Assembly: GCA_035574315.1 (NCBI GenBank)
Contig: DATLYW010000008.1
Span: forward strand, 1-41,310
Source: Candidatus Zixiibacteriota bacterium
Lineage (GTDB): Bacteria; Desulfobacterota; Binatia; UBA9968
Length of the DNA: 41,310 bases
Reading direction: 5' to 3'
Below the pieces are notes generated by a model. That model ran no database searches, had not been told where the DNA came from, and saw only the letters and a program-made list of their open reading frames with translations. Below, piece by piece: positions 32,643-41,310 of the stretch. The position numbers and the translations under genes are program-made. Positions within the stretch are counted from its first letter, which is position 1, and each line of letters begins with the position of its first letter.

Positions 32643-33737
32643 CTAGACTCTCCGCCGCGACAGGCCGAGCAGAATTCCCGCCTCCATCAGGTTGACCAGC
32701 ATCGCCGAGCCGCCGTAGCTGATGAAGGGCAGCACCAGCCCCTTGGTCGGCATCAGCCCCATGACCACCGCCATGTGGATCAATCCCTGCAACCCGAGCA
32801 GGACCGTGATCCCGAAGGCGAGGTACTGCTCGAAAGGCTCCTCGATTCTCGAGGTGAGCCGCAGGCCGCGCGCCGCGATCACGCCGAACAGCGCCAGCAC
32901 CGCCAGCGCGCCGAGCAGCCCCAGCTCCTCGCCGATCACCGAGTAAACGAAATCGGTATGGGCCTCGGGCAGATAGAAGAGCTTTTGACGGCTCTCGCCG
33001 AGCCCGCGTCCCCACAGCTGCCCCGAGCCGAAGGCGATCAGCGACTGCACCACCTGGAAGCCGCTGCTCGTGGGCTCGCTCCACGGATCGAGAAAGGTAA
33101 GCAGCCGGCGCATCCGGTATTCCGCCGTCATCATGAAGTAGACGAGGACCGGGAGGGCGAGCAGCCCGGTCGCCGCCAGGTGCGAGACCCGGGCGCCGCC
33201 GATGAAAAGCATCAGGTAGAGAAGCGCGCCGAGGATCATCGCCGTGCCGAAATCGGGCTCGAGCAGGAGCAGGCCGAGAAAGACGCCGCCGACGATCAGG
33301 TGGGGAAGCACCCCGATCGCGAAGGTCTGGATGCGCTCCTCCTTGCGCGCCATCGAGTGCGCCAGGTAAAAGACGATCGCCGGCTTGGCCAGCTCCGCCG
33401 GCTGGAAAGCGAAGCCCGACAGCATCAGCCAGCGCCGCGCGCCGCCGCGCGCCACTCCGATCCCCGGAATCAGCACCAGCACCAGCGCCACGAAGGCCGC
33501 GCCGAGCAGCGGGTAGGCGAGCTTCGGGTAATAGCGCGCGGGCAGCAGCGTGCAGGCCAGCAGAGCCGCCACGCCGGCGCCCGCCGCGATCAGCTGCTTG
33601 CGGAAGAAATAGGTCCCGTCGGCGAACCGCTCCTGGGAATAGAGATAGCTCGTGCTGAGCACCATGGTGACGCCCATGATCAGCAGCGCCCCGACCGCGA
33701 TCAGCAGCCATTTGTCGACCCCGAGCCCGTCCCTCAT
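32643..33737 (-). CDS. ftsW: Septal peptidoglycan glycosyltransferase FtsW
   Basis: SEDS-family polymerase that makes septal glycan strands with FtsI. 364 residues with about ten hydrophobic helices. Family motifs: ARGGARRWLMLSGFAFQPAE, LEPDFGTAMILGAL, YRMRRLLTFLDPWSEPTSSG, FQVVQSLIAFGSGQLWGRGL, HTDFVYSVIGEELGLLGALA and GLVLPFISYGGSAMLVNLME. The ATG overlaps the murD stop in ATGA. The much longer frame seen upstream is antisense and shadow sequence, not part of the gene. Confidence 0.97.
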   Translation of the reverse strand: MRDGLGVDKWLLIAVGALLIMGVTMVLSTSYLYSQERFADGTYFFRKQLIAAGAGVAALLACTLLPARYYPKLAYPLLGAAFVALVLVLIPGIGVARGGARRWLMLSGFAFQPAELAKPAIVFYLAHSMARKEERIQTFAIGVLPHLIVGGVFLGLLLLEPDFGTAMILGALLYLMLFIGGARVSHLAATGLLALPVLVYFMMTAEYRMRRLLTFLDPWSEPTSSGFQVVQSLIAFGSGQLWGRGLGESRQKLFYLPEAHTDFVYSVIGEELGLLGALAVLALFGVIAARGLRLTSRIEEPFEQYLAFGITVLLGLQGLIHMAVVMGLMPTKGLVLPFISYGGSAMLVNLMEAGILLGLSRRRV

Positions 33738-35068
33738 AGCCCGTGCACCAGGTCCTTGAACGCCTTGCCCCGCTCGGCGTAGTTGCGAAACATGTCGAAG
33801 CTCGAGCACGCCGGCGAGAGCAGCACCACGTCGCCCGCGCACGCGTGCGCCGCGGCGTCGCGCACGGCCTGCTCGAGGCTGTCCACCAGCACGGTCTCCG
33901 TGAGCGCGCCGAGCGACGCCGCGATCAGCTCCCGCGCCGCCCCGAACAGCACCAGCCGCTTGACCTTCTGGCGAATCTCCCCCGCGAGCACGCCGTAATC
34001 GCCTCCCTTGTCGACGCCCCCGGCGATCAGGATCACCGGCCCGCGGAAGCTCGCCAGCGATTTGGCCGCCGCGCCGACGTTGGTGCCCTTGGAGTCGTTG
34101 TAGTAGCGCACCCCGTTCTTCTCGCAGACGAACTCGAGCCGGTGCTCCAGCCCCGGGAAGCTTTCGAGCGTCTGCTGGACGGCGGCCCGGCCGACGCCCA
34201 GAGCGCGCGCCGCTGCAACCGCCCCCATCATGTTCTCGACGTTGTGGACCCCGTGAATCTTGACCCGGGCCAGAGAGTACGCCTCCTCGCCGCAGGGGGA
34301 GCGCCGGACGATGCCGCACGGCCCGGGGAAGAGCCCTTCGGCGACCTCGCCGAAGCCGATCGAGACGACGGCCGCGCGGATGCGCCGGCGCATCTCCCAG
34401 ACGCGCGGGTCGTCGCGGTTCAGGACCGCGGTGTCTCCCGGCCCCTGCGCGGCGAAGATCCTCTCCTTGGCGCGGCGGTAGGCGTCGAAGTCAGGATAGC
34501 GGTCCAGATGGTCTTCGGTCACGTTGAGCAGCACGGCGACCCTGGGGCGAAACTCCCGCACCCACTCGAGCTGAAAGCTGCTGACTTCGACCACGCCCGC
34601 CTCCCACTCCCCCTCCACGAAGCCGATAAGCGGCGCGCCGATGTTGCCGCCGACGAAAACCTTTCGACCATCGCGCTCGAGCATCTCCCCGATCAACGTG
34701 GTGGTCGTGCTCTTGCCGTTGGTTCCGGTCACGGCCACCAGCGGCGCCGCGATGAAGCGCGACGCCAGCTCGATCTCGCTCAGGACCTCGACGCCGCGGC
34801 GCGCCGCCGCCACGAGGAGCGGGTTATCCGCGGCGACGCCCGGGCTCGGCACGACCAGGTCGAGCCCCTTGATCCACGCGGGATCCTCGCCGCCCAGTCG
34901 ATAGCGCACCGGCAGCCCGGCGAGCCCCCGGATCCCTTCGGCCAGCTCGTCGGCGCCCCGGCGGTCGCTGACAACGACGTCGGCGCCCTTCCGCGCCAGA
35001 AAACGAGCGGTCTCGAGCCCGGTGCGCGCCAGTCCCACGACCATGATTTTCTTGTTCTTCAGCTCCAT
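33734..35068 (-). CDS. murD: UDP-N-acetylmuramoylalanine-D-glutamate ligase
   Basis: Adds D-Glu. About 444 residues. N-terminal KIMVVGLARTGLETARFLAR, P-loop AVTGTNGKSTTTTLIGEML, the centre LNVTEDHLDRYPDFDAYRRA, and YYNDSKGTNVGAAAKSLASF in the C-terminal domain. ATG 35068 is used; GTG 35074 two codons earlier is possible. It follows mraY by about 13 bases and overlaps ftsW by four. Confidence 0.97.
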   Translation of the reverse strand: MELKNKKIMVVGLARTGLETARFLARKGADVVVSDRRGADELAEGIRGLAGLPVRYRLGGEDPAWIKGLDLVVPSPGVAADNPLLVAAARRGVEVLSEIELASRFIAAPLVAVTGTNGKSTTTTLIGEMLERDGRKVFVGGNIGAPLIGFVEGEWEAGVVEVSSFQLEWVREFRPRVAVLLNVTEDHLDRYPDFDAYRRAKERIFAAQGPGDTAVLNRDDPRVWEMRRRIRAAVVSIGFGEVAEGLFPGPCGIVRRSPCGEEAYSLARVKIHGVHNVENMMGAVAAARALGVGRAAVQQTLESFPGLEHRLEFVCEKNGVRYYNDSKGTNVGAAAKSLASFRGPVILIAGGVDKGGDYGVLAGEIRQKVKRLVLFGAARELIAASLGALTETVLVDSLEQAVRDAAAHACAGDVVLLSPACSSFDMFRNYAERGKAFKDLVHGL

Positions 35069-35081
35069 TGCCACGGCGCGC

Positions 35082-36161
35082 TCAGCGGAGCTTCAGCGTG
35101 CTCAAACCGATCACCGCGCAGATGAACGCGATGATCCAGAACCGGATAATGATCTGCGGCTCCTTCCAGCCCTTGAGCTCGTAATGGTGGTGAATCGGCG
35201 CCATCAGGAACACCCGTTTGCGCCGGATCTTGTACGACGCCACCTGAAAGATCACCGAGAGCGCCTCGAGCACGAAGACCCCGCCGATGATCACCAGCAG
35301 CACCTCGTTTTTGGTCATCACCGCGACCACTCCGAGCGCCGCCCCGAGCGCGAGCGAGCCCACGTCCCCCATGAACATCTGCGCCGGATAGGCGTTGAAC
35401 CAGAGGAAGCCCAGACCCGCAGCCACCACCGCAGCGCAGAAAACCGCCAGCTCGCCCACGCCGGCGACGTACGGGATCTGCAGGTACTCGGCGAGCTTCA
35501 GGTGGCCGGAGACATAGGCGATGACCGCGTACGCGCCCGCCGCGATCATCACCGGGCCGATCGCCAGGCCGTCCAGGCCGTCGGTCAGGTTGACCGCGTT
35601 CGAGGCGCCGACCATCACCAGCATGGCAAACGGAATGTAGAAGATCCCCAGGTCCGGCCGGAACGTCTTGACGAACGGGATCGCCATCTCGGTGCTGAAC
35701 TTGGGATGAAAGAAATAGAGGGCGGCCGCGACGACGAAGGCGACGCCGAACTGCCCTGCCAGCTTGGCGCGCGGCGGCAGTCCCCTGCTGTTGCGCCGCG
35801 TGAGCTTGAGATAGTCGTCGGCGAAGCCGACGGCACCGAAGCCGATCGTGGCGAACAGCGCCAGCAGCACGTAGGGGTTGGTCACGTCGGCGAGGAGAAA
35901 CGTGGAGAGCGTCAGCGCCAGGATGATCAGCGTGCCGCCCATCGTCGGCGTCCCCGCCTTGACCGAATGCGATGCCGGGCCGTCGTCGCGGATCTGCTGG
36001 CCGATCTGTTTCTCGGTGAGCGAGCGGATCAGCCAGGGCCCGAGAACGAACGAGACCACGAGCGCCGTCAGGGCCGCCATCGCCGCCCGGAACGTGATGT
36101 AGCGAAAGACGTTGAAGCCGGAGTAAGTGGTGTGGAGAGGAAAAAGCAGATGATAGAGCAA
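35082..36161 (-). CDS. mraY: Phospho-N-acetylmuramoyl-pentapeptide transferase
   Basis: Makes lipid I by moving phospho-MurNAc-pentapeptide to undecaprenyl phosphate. 359 residues, ten-helix membrane enzyme. Catalytic Asp pair in [20 protein letters not shown], substrate loop [16 protein letters not shown], and the cytoplasmic His motif [12 protein letters not shown]. The motif [20 protein letters not shown] near the N-terminus is also typical. Start ATG 36161, 11 bases after murF. Confidence 0.98.
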   Translation of the reverse strand: MLYHLLFPLHTTYSGFNVFRYITFRAAMAALTALVVSFVLGPWLIRSLTEKQIGQQIRDDGPASHSVKAGTPTMGGTLIILALTLSTFLLADVTNPYVLLALFATIGFGAVGFADDYLKLTRRNSRGLPPRAKLAGQFGVAFVVAAALYFFHPKFSTEMAIPFVKTFRPDLGIFYIPFAMLVMVGASNAVNLTDGLDGLAIGPVMIAAGAYAVIAYVSGHLKLAEYLQIPYVAGVGELAVFCAAVVAAGLGFLWFNAYPAQMFMGDVGSLALGAALGVVAVMTKNEVLLVIIGGVFVLEALSVIFQVASYKIRRKRVFLMAPIHHHYELKGWKEPQIIIRFWIIAFICAVIGLSTLKLR

Positions 36162-36172
36162 ATCGGTCTCTC

Positions 36173-37573
36173 CTAGGCCTCACCGCCGGTCAGTTTCTGC
36201 AGCACCGTTTCCATTCTCATTCCCCGCGATCCCTTGAACAGCAGCCAGTCGCCGCGCCTCACGCGGCCGCGAAGCCAGCCCGCGATCTCGTCGTGGCTCC
36301 TGCCGATGCGGATCCTTTCCTCGGCCATGCCCGCGGCCATCGCTCCGCGCTTGACCGCCGCCGCGTAGCGCCCCAGCAGATAGAGCCGGTCGATTCCCAG
36401 CCGCGCCACGAGCCCTCCCAGCTCGACGTGGTGGCGGCGGCTCTCCCGGCCGAGCTCCAGCATGTCGCCGAGCACCGCGCTGCGCTCGCCGCGGCACGGC
36501 ATCTCGCGGAGCGCCTCGAGCGCCGCCGCCATCGACGCGGGGTTCGCGTTGTAGGCGTCGTTGATGATCGCTGCGCCGCGCCAGCGCCTGAGCTCCATGC
36601 GCATCGCAAACGGACGGGCGCGCTCCAGCCCTTCCCGGATCGCCGTCGCCCCGGCACCGAAGCCGTAGGCCATCGCCGCCGCGCCGAGCGCGTTGCCGAT
36701 GTTGTGCCTGCCGACGAAGCCGAGCCGCACCCGCCGGCGGCTTCGGCCCAGCCGCAGGACAAAGCGCATCCCGTCGGGGCCGGCCGCCGCGCCCGGCTCG
36801 GCTCTCACCCGGCCGCGCTTGCCGTAGGTGATTTTTTCACCCGCGAAGCCGCGGCTCAACCTGCGCACCCACGGATCGTCGAGGTTGACCGCGATCTTGC
36901 CTCCCGGGCGCACGCCGCGAAACAGCGCCCCCTTTTCCCGCGCCACGCCGGCCATGCCGTCGAGCCCTTCGAGGTGGGCGGGCGCCACCGAGGTGATGAT
37001 CCCCATGTCAGGCTCGGCGATCTCCGCGAGCCGCGCGATCTCGCCGGGTCGATTGGTGCCCAGCTCGACGACCGCGACGGCGTCGCGCGGGCGCAGCCGC
37101 AGCAGCGTGAGCGGCAGCCCCACCAGGTTGTTGAGATTCCCTTCGGTCTTCAGAACTCTGCCACGCAGGCTGCGTCCTTTCCAGCGCGCCCGCTCGAGAA
37201 TCGCGGCCAGCATCTCCTTGGTCGTCGTCTTGCCGTTCGATCCGGTGACGGCGAGCACCTTCGGCCCGTACTGCCGCCGCCGGTAGCGCGCCAGATCGCC
37301 GAGCGCCCGCAGCGTGTCCGCCACCCGGATGACGGTCACGTCGGGCCGCGGCGGCGCCACGCGCTTGTGGACCACCACGCACGTCGCGCCGCGCCGGACC
37401 GCGTCGGCGACGAAGCGATGGCCGTCGAGCCGCTCGCCCTTGAGCGCCACGAAGACCGACCCCTTCTCGGCCCGCGTCGAGTCCGTCACGACGTCGGCGA
37501 AGAGATCCCGCGCCCCGTCGCGCAGGATCTTTCCTCCGGTCGCCGCGACGATCTCCTCTTTGCTCCACCCCAT
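36173..37573 (-). CDS. murF: UDP-MurNAc-tripeptide D-Ala-D-Ala ligase
   Basis: Adds the D-Ala-D-Ala made by Ddl to the UDP-MurNAc-tripeptide. 466 residues. P-loop [20 protein letters not shown] (about 113-132), central [20 protein letters not shown], and [20 protein letters not shown] in the C-terminal domain. [20 protein letters not shown] is the usual N-terminal block. Start ATG 37573, ten bases after murE. Confidence 0.97.
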   Translation of the reverse strand: MGWSKEEIVAATGGKILRDGARDLFADVVTDSTRAEKGSVFVALKGERLDGHRFVADAVRRGATCVVVHKRVAPPRPDVTVIRVADTLRALGDLARYRRRQYGPKVLAVTGSNGKTTTKEMLAAILERARWKGRSLRGRVLKTEGNLNNLVGLPLTLLRLRPRDAVAVVELGTNRPGEIARLAEIAEPDMGIITSVAPAHLEGLDGMAGVAREKGALFRGVRPGGKIAVNLDDPWVRRLSRGFAGEKITYGKRGRVRAEPGAAAGPDGMRFVLRLGRSRRRVRLGFVGRHNIGNALGAAAMAYGFGAGATAIREGLERARPFAMRMELRRWRGAAIINDAYNANPASMAAALEALREMPCRGERSAVLGDMLELGRESRRHHVELGGLVARLGIDRLYLLGRYAAAVKRGAMAAGMAEERIRIGRSHDEIAGWLRGRVRRGDWLLFKGSRGMRMETVLQKLTGGEA

Positions 37574-37583
37574 GCTCCCTTCG

Positions 37584-39110
37584 CTAGGCGCCTCCGAGCC
37601 GGTTGAGCTCCTCGCGAGCGACCTCCCGATCGTCGAAATGGATTTTTTCCGAGCCGAGGATCTGATAGTCCTCGTGGCCCTTGCCGGCGATCAGAACGAC
37701 GTCGCCCGGCCGCGCGCGCTCCAGCGCCGCGCGAATCGCCGCGCGCCGGTCGACCTCGACCAGATAGCCGCGCCCGGCGCCGGGCTCCACGTGCGCATCG
37801 ATCCTTTCCAGCCCGGTCTTCAGCACCCCCGACTCGACCTCGCTCGCGATCCGCCGCGGCTCTTCGCTGCGAGGGTTGTCGGAGGTGACGAAGACGAGGT
37901 CGCTCAGGCGGGCGGCGATCTCTCCCATGAGCGGGCGCTTGCCGCGATCGCGGTCGCCGCCGCAGCCGAAGACGGTGAGCACCCTGCCGCGTGCCAGCGG
38001 CCGGACCGCTCGGAGAACCTTTTCAAGGGCGTCCGGCGTGTGCGCGTAGTCCACCAGCACCGCGATGTCGCGGCGGTTCTCGATCTTTTCCAGCCGCCCC
38101 GGAACGGTGCGCAGCCGCTCGATCCCCGCCCGGATCGCCTCGGTGGAAAGGCCGAGGGCGACACCCGCGGCCGCCGCCCCCAGCAGGTTTTCGAGATTGG
38201 CCGCACCGATCAGGGCGGAGGAAAACTCGATCGTCCGGCCCGGCATCCGGATCTTTCCCCGAAGCCCGCGCACGTCACTTACGACGTCGACCGGATGGAC
38301 GTCCCAGCGCTCATCCCGCCCGTAGCTGAGCACGCGAGCTCCCGCGCGCCGCGCGCGCTCGAGCAGCTCTGGCCCGCGGGGATCGCCGCCGTGGATCACC
38401 GCCGCCTTGCCCGGCTTGGTGCTCGCCGGCAGGTAGTCGGTGAACAGCCGGCTTTTCGCCTCGAAGTAATCGTCCATGCCGGCGTGATAGTCGAGATGGT
38501 CGCGCGACAAGTTCGTGAACAGCGCCGCATCGAACTCGACGCCCCGCACCCTTTGCTGCACCAGGGCGTGCGAGGAGACCTCCATCGCCACCGCCTCGAC
38601 GCCCGCGGCCGCCATCTCGGCGAGCAGCGCCTGCAGATCGAGCGACTCGGGCGTGGTCTGCGGCGCCGGGACGCTGCGGTCGCGAAAGCGGTAGCTGATC
38701 GTTCCGATCACTCCCGGCTCGAGTCCCGCGGCCGCGAACATCGCCTCGAGCAGATACGTGACCGTCGTCTTCCCGTTGGTGCCGGTCACTCCGGCCAGCC
38801 GCAGGCGCGCGCTCGGCTTCCCGAAGTAGCGCGCGCTCCACAGCCCGAGCGCGCGGCGCACGTCCTCGACGCGGATCCAGGCGGCGCTCCCGGGCGCCGC
38901 CGGCCTGCGCGACGCCACCACGGCCGCCGCGCCGCGCCCTATCGCTTCCGGGATGAAGTCGTGCCCGTCGGCTTTCTCTCCGGGAACGGCGAAAAAGAGG
39001 TCGCCCTTCTTGACGCGGCGCGAGTCATAGGCCAGTCCGGCGATTTCTCGATCGAGGTCTCCGCCGGTTTCGATGATTTCCCACGATTCGAAAAGCTCCT
39101 CTAGGCGCAT
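37584..39110 (-). CDS. murE: UDP-MurNAc-L-Ala-D-Glu:meso-diaminopimelate ligase
   Basis: Adds the third peptide residue. 508 residues. N-terminal DSRRVKKGDLFFAVPGEKAD, P-loop VTGTNGKTTVTYLLEAMF, central TNLSRDHLDYHAGMDDYFEA, and the C-terminal FVTSDNPRSEEPRRIASEVE. The DNPR signature is the meso-DAP-specific form (lysine-adding enzymes differ), the best wall-chemistry indicator here. Start ATG 39110, four bases after the ftsI stop. Confidence 0.97.
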   Translation of the reverse strand: MRLEELFESWEIIETGGDLDREIAGLAYDSRRVKKGDLFFAVPGEKADGHDFIPEAIGRGAAAVVASRRPAAPGSAAWIRVEDVRRALGLWSARYFGKPSARLRLAGVTGTNGKTTVTYLLEAMFAAAGLEPGVIGTISYRFRDRSVPAPQTTPESLDLQALLAEMAAAGVEAVAMEVSSHALVQQRVRGVEFDAALFTNLSRDHLDYHAGMDDYFEAKSRLFTDYLPASTKPGKAAVIHGGDPRGPELLERARRAGARVLSYGRDERWDVHPVDVVSDVRGLRGKIRMPGRTIEFSSALIGAANLENLLGAAAAGVALGLSTEAIRAGIERLRTVPGRLEKIENRRDIAVLVDYAHTPDALEKVLRAVRPLARGRVLTVFGCGGDRDRGKRPLMGEIAARLSDLVFVTSDNPRSEEPRRIASEVESGVLKTGLERIDAHVEPGAGRGYLVEVDRRAAIRAALERARPGDVVLIAGKGHEDYQILGSEKIHFDDREVAREELNRLGGA

Positions 39111-39114
39111 CCGA

Positions 39115-41070
39115 TCAACCCTGGAGATTCAGCACCATCACGTCGTTTTCGTTCCAGCGGCTTCCAGGGAGCGGCGACTGCCTGACCACGAAACCGTTGC
39201 CGTGCATCTTGACCTTGAGGTTCAGCTCGCGCGCCTTTTCCACCGCTTCGCGCAGGCTCAAGCCCACGAAATCGGGCGCGCCTTCGCCGTTCTCGGCCGA
39301 GGCCGTGGCGCTTTCGCGTCGCGGCGAGCGCCGCGGCGGCGCTTCCTTTTCCTTCGCCAGGGCCGGCACCAGCTCCCCCTTGCGCGGCGCGACGCCGAGG
39401 TACTGGAGCGCTCCGCGGGCGATGTTGCGGAACGCCGGCGCGGCCACCACGCCGCCGTAGACGTTCGCCTCGGGCTCGTCCACCAAGACCATCGCCACCA
39501 GCCGCGGCGCCTCCGCCGGCACGAAGCCGATGAACGAGGCGACCCGCTTGCGCGACGCGTAGCCCCCGTTCGCGAGATCCGCTTTCTGCGCGGTGCCGGT
39601 CTTGCCCGCCACCTCGAAGCCCTCCACCTTCGCCATCGACCCGGTGCCGCCTTCGCTCGTCACCTCGGTGAGCATCGAGGCGAGCAGGCGCGCGCTCTTT
39701 TCCGAGACCACCCGGCGCACCACGTGCGGCTGGTTTTCGAGCAGCACCTCGCCGCGCGGGCCGACGGCGCGGCGCACGACGTAGGGGCGCATGAGAAAGC
39801 CGCCGTTGGCGATCGCGGCGTACGCCATCACCATCTGCAGCGGGGTCGCGGAGATGCCCTGGCCGAAGGCGTGCGTGGCGAGGTCCACCGCCGACCAGGA
39901 CTCCGGCCGGCGCACCAGCCCGGCCACTTCTCCGGGCATGTCGACGCCGGTTACGCGCCCGAAGCCGAACTTCTCGATGTACTTGAAGAAGCGCTCTTTC
40001 TTGAGCTTCTCGGCGACCTTGGTAAATCCGATATTGCTCGACACTTGCAGGATCTTCCAGAACGGCAGCCAGCCGTGCGCATGGGTATCGTGTATGATCT
40101 TACCACCGTACGCGTATTTTCCCATCTCGCAGTAGAACAGGTCTTCCTTGCCGACGACCCCCTCCTCCAGAGCCGCGGCGGCGAGGATCGTCTTGAAGGT
40201 CGATCCCGGCTCGAAGCTGTCGGTGACCGCGCGGTTCCGCCGCTCCTCGGGCGACTGCTTGCTGTAATGGTTGGGATTGAACGAGGGGTAGTTGGCGAGC
40301 GCCAGGATCTCCCCGGTGTGCGGGTCCACGACGATCGCCACCCCGGCCTTGCCGCGGTACTTCAGCACCGCGGCCTCAAGCTCCTTCTCGGCGACGTGCT
40401 GGATCGACTTGTCGAGCGTCAGCTGGAGGTCGCCGCCGGGAGGAATCTGCAGCCCCTGGACCCCCTGGACGAGCACGCGCCGTCCGAGCGCGTCGCGCTC
40501 GGCGACCGACGAGCCGGTCTCCCCGCGGATGTAATCGTTGTATTGCAGCTCCAGCCCTTCGAGCCCTTCGGAATCGCGCCCGACGAAGCCGATCACCTGC
40601 CCGGCGAGCTGGCCCTGGGGATAGTAGCGATGGGGCTCGTAGAACATCCCGACCCCCTCGGCGTTGAGCGCCTGGACCTGCTCCGCCTCGCGCGGCCCGA
40701 TCTGTCGTTTCACCCAGACGAACGGCTTGTCCGAGTGGAGCTTGGCGCGCACCTCGGCTACGCCGAGGCCCAGGATCTGCGCCAGCCGCCGCGCGGTCTC
40801 CTCGGGGTCCTTGAGGCGATGCGGCCGGGCGTAGACGCTTTGCGCCTCCAGGCTGAGCGCCAGCGCTTCGCCCGAGCGGTCGAAAAGCGCGCCCCGCTTC
40901 GGCAGCACGATCCATTCCTTGAGGTGCTGGCGCTCGCCCAGGCGCCGGAGCTTCGACCCCTGCAGAACCTGGAGCTGAAAGGCGCGGGCGGCGAGCGTCG
41001 CGAACAAAACGACGAAGAGCAGCTTGGTGCACCCGAGGCGCAGTCGATTGTCGCGTGGAACCCGTCTCAT
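39115..41070 (-). CDS. ftsI: Septal transpeptidase FtsI (PBP3) with C-terminal PASTA domain
   Basis: Cross-links septal peptidoglycan. 651 residues: an N-terminal helix (about 15-32), a dimerisation domain with RGALFDRSGEALALSLEAQS, and a transpeptidase domain with active-site STFK (S290 in FEPGSTFKT), SSN (344-346) and KTG (490-492 in VAGKTGTAQK). A linker from about 570 (Pro/Arg/Ser-rich) leads to one PASTA domain (PDFVGLSLREAVEKARELNL, about 595-651), not found in E. coli FtsI but known in some other lineages. Overlaps the ftsL stop by four bases, so the two are probably coupled. Confidence 0.97.
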   Translation of the reverse strand: MRRVPRDNRLRLGCTKLLFVVLFATLAARAFQLQVLQGSKLRRLGERQHLKEWIVLPKRGALFDRSGEALALSLEAQSVYARPHRLKDPEETARRLAQILGLGVAEVRAKLHSDKPFVWVKRQIGPREAEQVQALNAEGVGMFYEPHRYYPQGQLAGQVIGFVGRDSEGLEGLELQYNDYIRGETGSSVAERDALGRRVLVQGVQGLQIPPGGDLQLTLDKSIQHVAEKELEAAVLKYRGKAGVAIVVDPHTGEILALANYPSFNPNHYSKQSPEERRNRAVTDSFEPGSTFKTILAAAALEEGVVGKEDLFYCEMGKYAYGGKIIHDTHAHGWLPFWKILQVSSNIGFTKVAEKLKKERFFKYIEKFGFGRVTGVDMPGEVAGLVRRPESWSAVDLATHAFGQGISATPLQMVMAYAAIANGGFLMRPYVVRRAVGPRGEVLLENQPHVVRRVVSEKSARLLASMLTEVTSEGGTGSMAKVEGFEVAGKTGTAQKADLANGGYASRKRVASFIGFVPAEAPRLVAMVLVDEPEANVYGGVVAAPAFRNIARGALQYLGVAPRKGELVPALAKEKEAPPRRSPRRESATASAENGEGAPDFVGLSLREAVEKARELNLKVKMHGNGFVVRQSPLPGSRWNENDVMVLNLQG

Positions 41071-41310
41071 GGCAAAACGATGACCTGGCCTTTCTCGGGA
41101 GGCTCCAGCCCGAGGCGCTGGCGCGCCATCGCTTCCAGCCGCTCCGGCGACGTGAGCGTCGCCAGTTCGACCTTGAGCTCGCGATTCTCGCGCTCGAGCT
41201 GGCTCTGCAGCTTCGCGGTCGTGGACAGCACGTATCCCATGTGGACCACCTGAAGCCGCAGCCAGACGTGACCCAGCGTGAGCGCCACGATCGCCGCGAT
41301 CAGGACGAGC
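41067..41310 (-). CDS. ftsL: Cell division protein FtsL (5' partial at window edge)
   Basis: Small bitopic divisome protein. The visible part reads VLIAAIVALTLGHVWLRLQV (membrane helix) then VVHMGYVLSTTAKLQSQLER and a leucine-zipper-like coiled coil (LERENRELKVELATLTSPER), ending LEPPEKGQVIVLP. The frame continues to the end of the window without a certain start, so the N-terminus is missing; a GTG at 41288 is inside the helix and unlikely to be the true start. Identity rests on size, topology and position directly before ftsI. Confidence 0.85.
   Translation of the reverse strand, partial: LVLIAAIVALTLGHVWLRLQVVHMGYVLSTTAKLQSQLERENRELKVELATLTSPERLEAMARQRLGLEPPEKGQVIVLP

Noticed and set aside
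29998..32646. 882-codon plus-strand frame opposite murC and murG
   Set aside because: Long open antisense frames are common at high G+C; the minus strand holds intact Mur enzymes.
31573..33711. 712-codon frame that would fuse extra sequence to the N-terminus of MurG
   Set aside because: The extra part is the out-of-frame reading of ftsW; MurG starts at GTG 32640 with its own ribosome site.
39073..41253. 726-codon plus-strand frame opposite ftsI
   Set aside because: Antisense to a full FtsI with all catalytic motifs; the translation is His/Arg/Leu-rich low complexity.
1..41310. CRISPR arrays, tRNA and rRNA genes, insertion sequences, riboswitches
   Set aside because: No regularly spaced repeats, no T-arm besides that of tmRNA, no transposase frames, and no recognisable riboswitch core were seen on either strand.

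Overview
The window is a GC-rich bacterial chromosome segment. By eye it is well over 60% G+C, with one conspicuous AT-rich patch near 6.73-6.85 kb. The gene content points to a Gram-negative, peptidoglycan-containing bacterium. MurE carries the DNPR signature of meso-diaminopimelate-adding enzymes, several proteins have export signals, and there is a periplasmic-type Cu/Zn superoxide dismutase. The dgk-panB-panC-DUF502-smpB order, an FtsI with a PASTA domain and an FhlA-like sigma-54 activator suggest a deltaproteobacterial-grade lineage (Desulfobacterota, Binatota, Myxococcota, NC10 or similar). That placement is an inference; no marker here fixes the phylum.

Layout. 1-5.3 kb: end of a geranylgeranyl-reductase-type flavoprotein, sodC, then minus-strand CopD, DUF488, hemerythrin, membrane-anchored coiled-coil and small HTH genes. 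5.7-7.2 kb: a complete tmRNA gene (ssrA), followed by two gene relics (DoxX and an NtrC-type AAA+ domain) and a non-coding AT-rich patch with four DnaA-box-like 9-mers arranged as inverted pairs, which looks like a replication origin. 7.2-13 kb: accessory region with a small Cys protein, a microbial-type PARG/macro protein, a GFA protein, a run of small poorly known minus-strand genes (one a STAS protein lacking the phospho-acceptor serine), an MFS exporter and intergenic palindromic repeats. 13-18.9 kb: two-GAF sigma-54 activator, then dgk, panB, panC, DUF502 and smpB on the minus strand. 18.9-25.7 kb: nagZ, gshA, mtnA, a small membrane protein, acpS flanked by intergenic repeats, a LivK-type binding protein and ddl. 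25.8-41.3 kb: the division and cell wall (dcw) cluster, all minus strand, in transcription order ftsL (partial), ftsI, murE, murF, mraY, murD, ftsW, murG, murC, murB, ftsQ, ftsA, ftsZ.

How the genes work together. MurB, C, D, E, F, MraY and MurG make lipid II. FtsW and FtsI polymerise and cross-link it at the septum, organised by FtsL, FtsQ, FtsA and FtsZ. Ddl supplies D-Ala-D-Ala from a separate convergent gene instead of its common place between murB and ftsQ. NagZ recycles muropeptides. SsrA and SmpB together rescue stalled ribosomes. PanB and PanC make pantothenate for CoA, whose phosphopantetheine arm AcpS transfers to acyl carrier protein. The most unusual signals are non-coding: the DnaA-box cluster, and two families of intergenic repeats around 9 and 22.6-23.3 kb, and around 10.8 and 13.0 kb.
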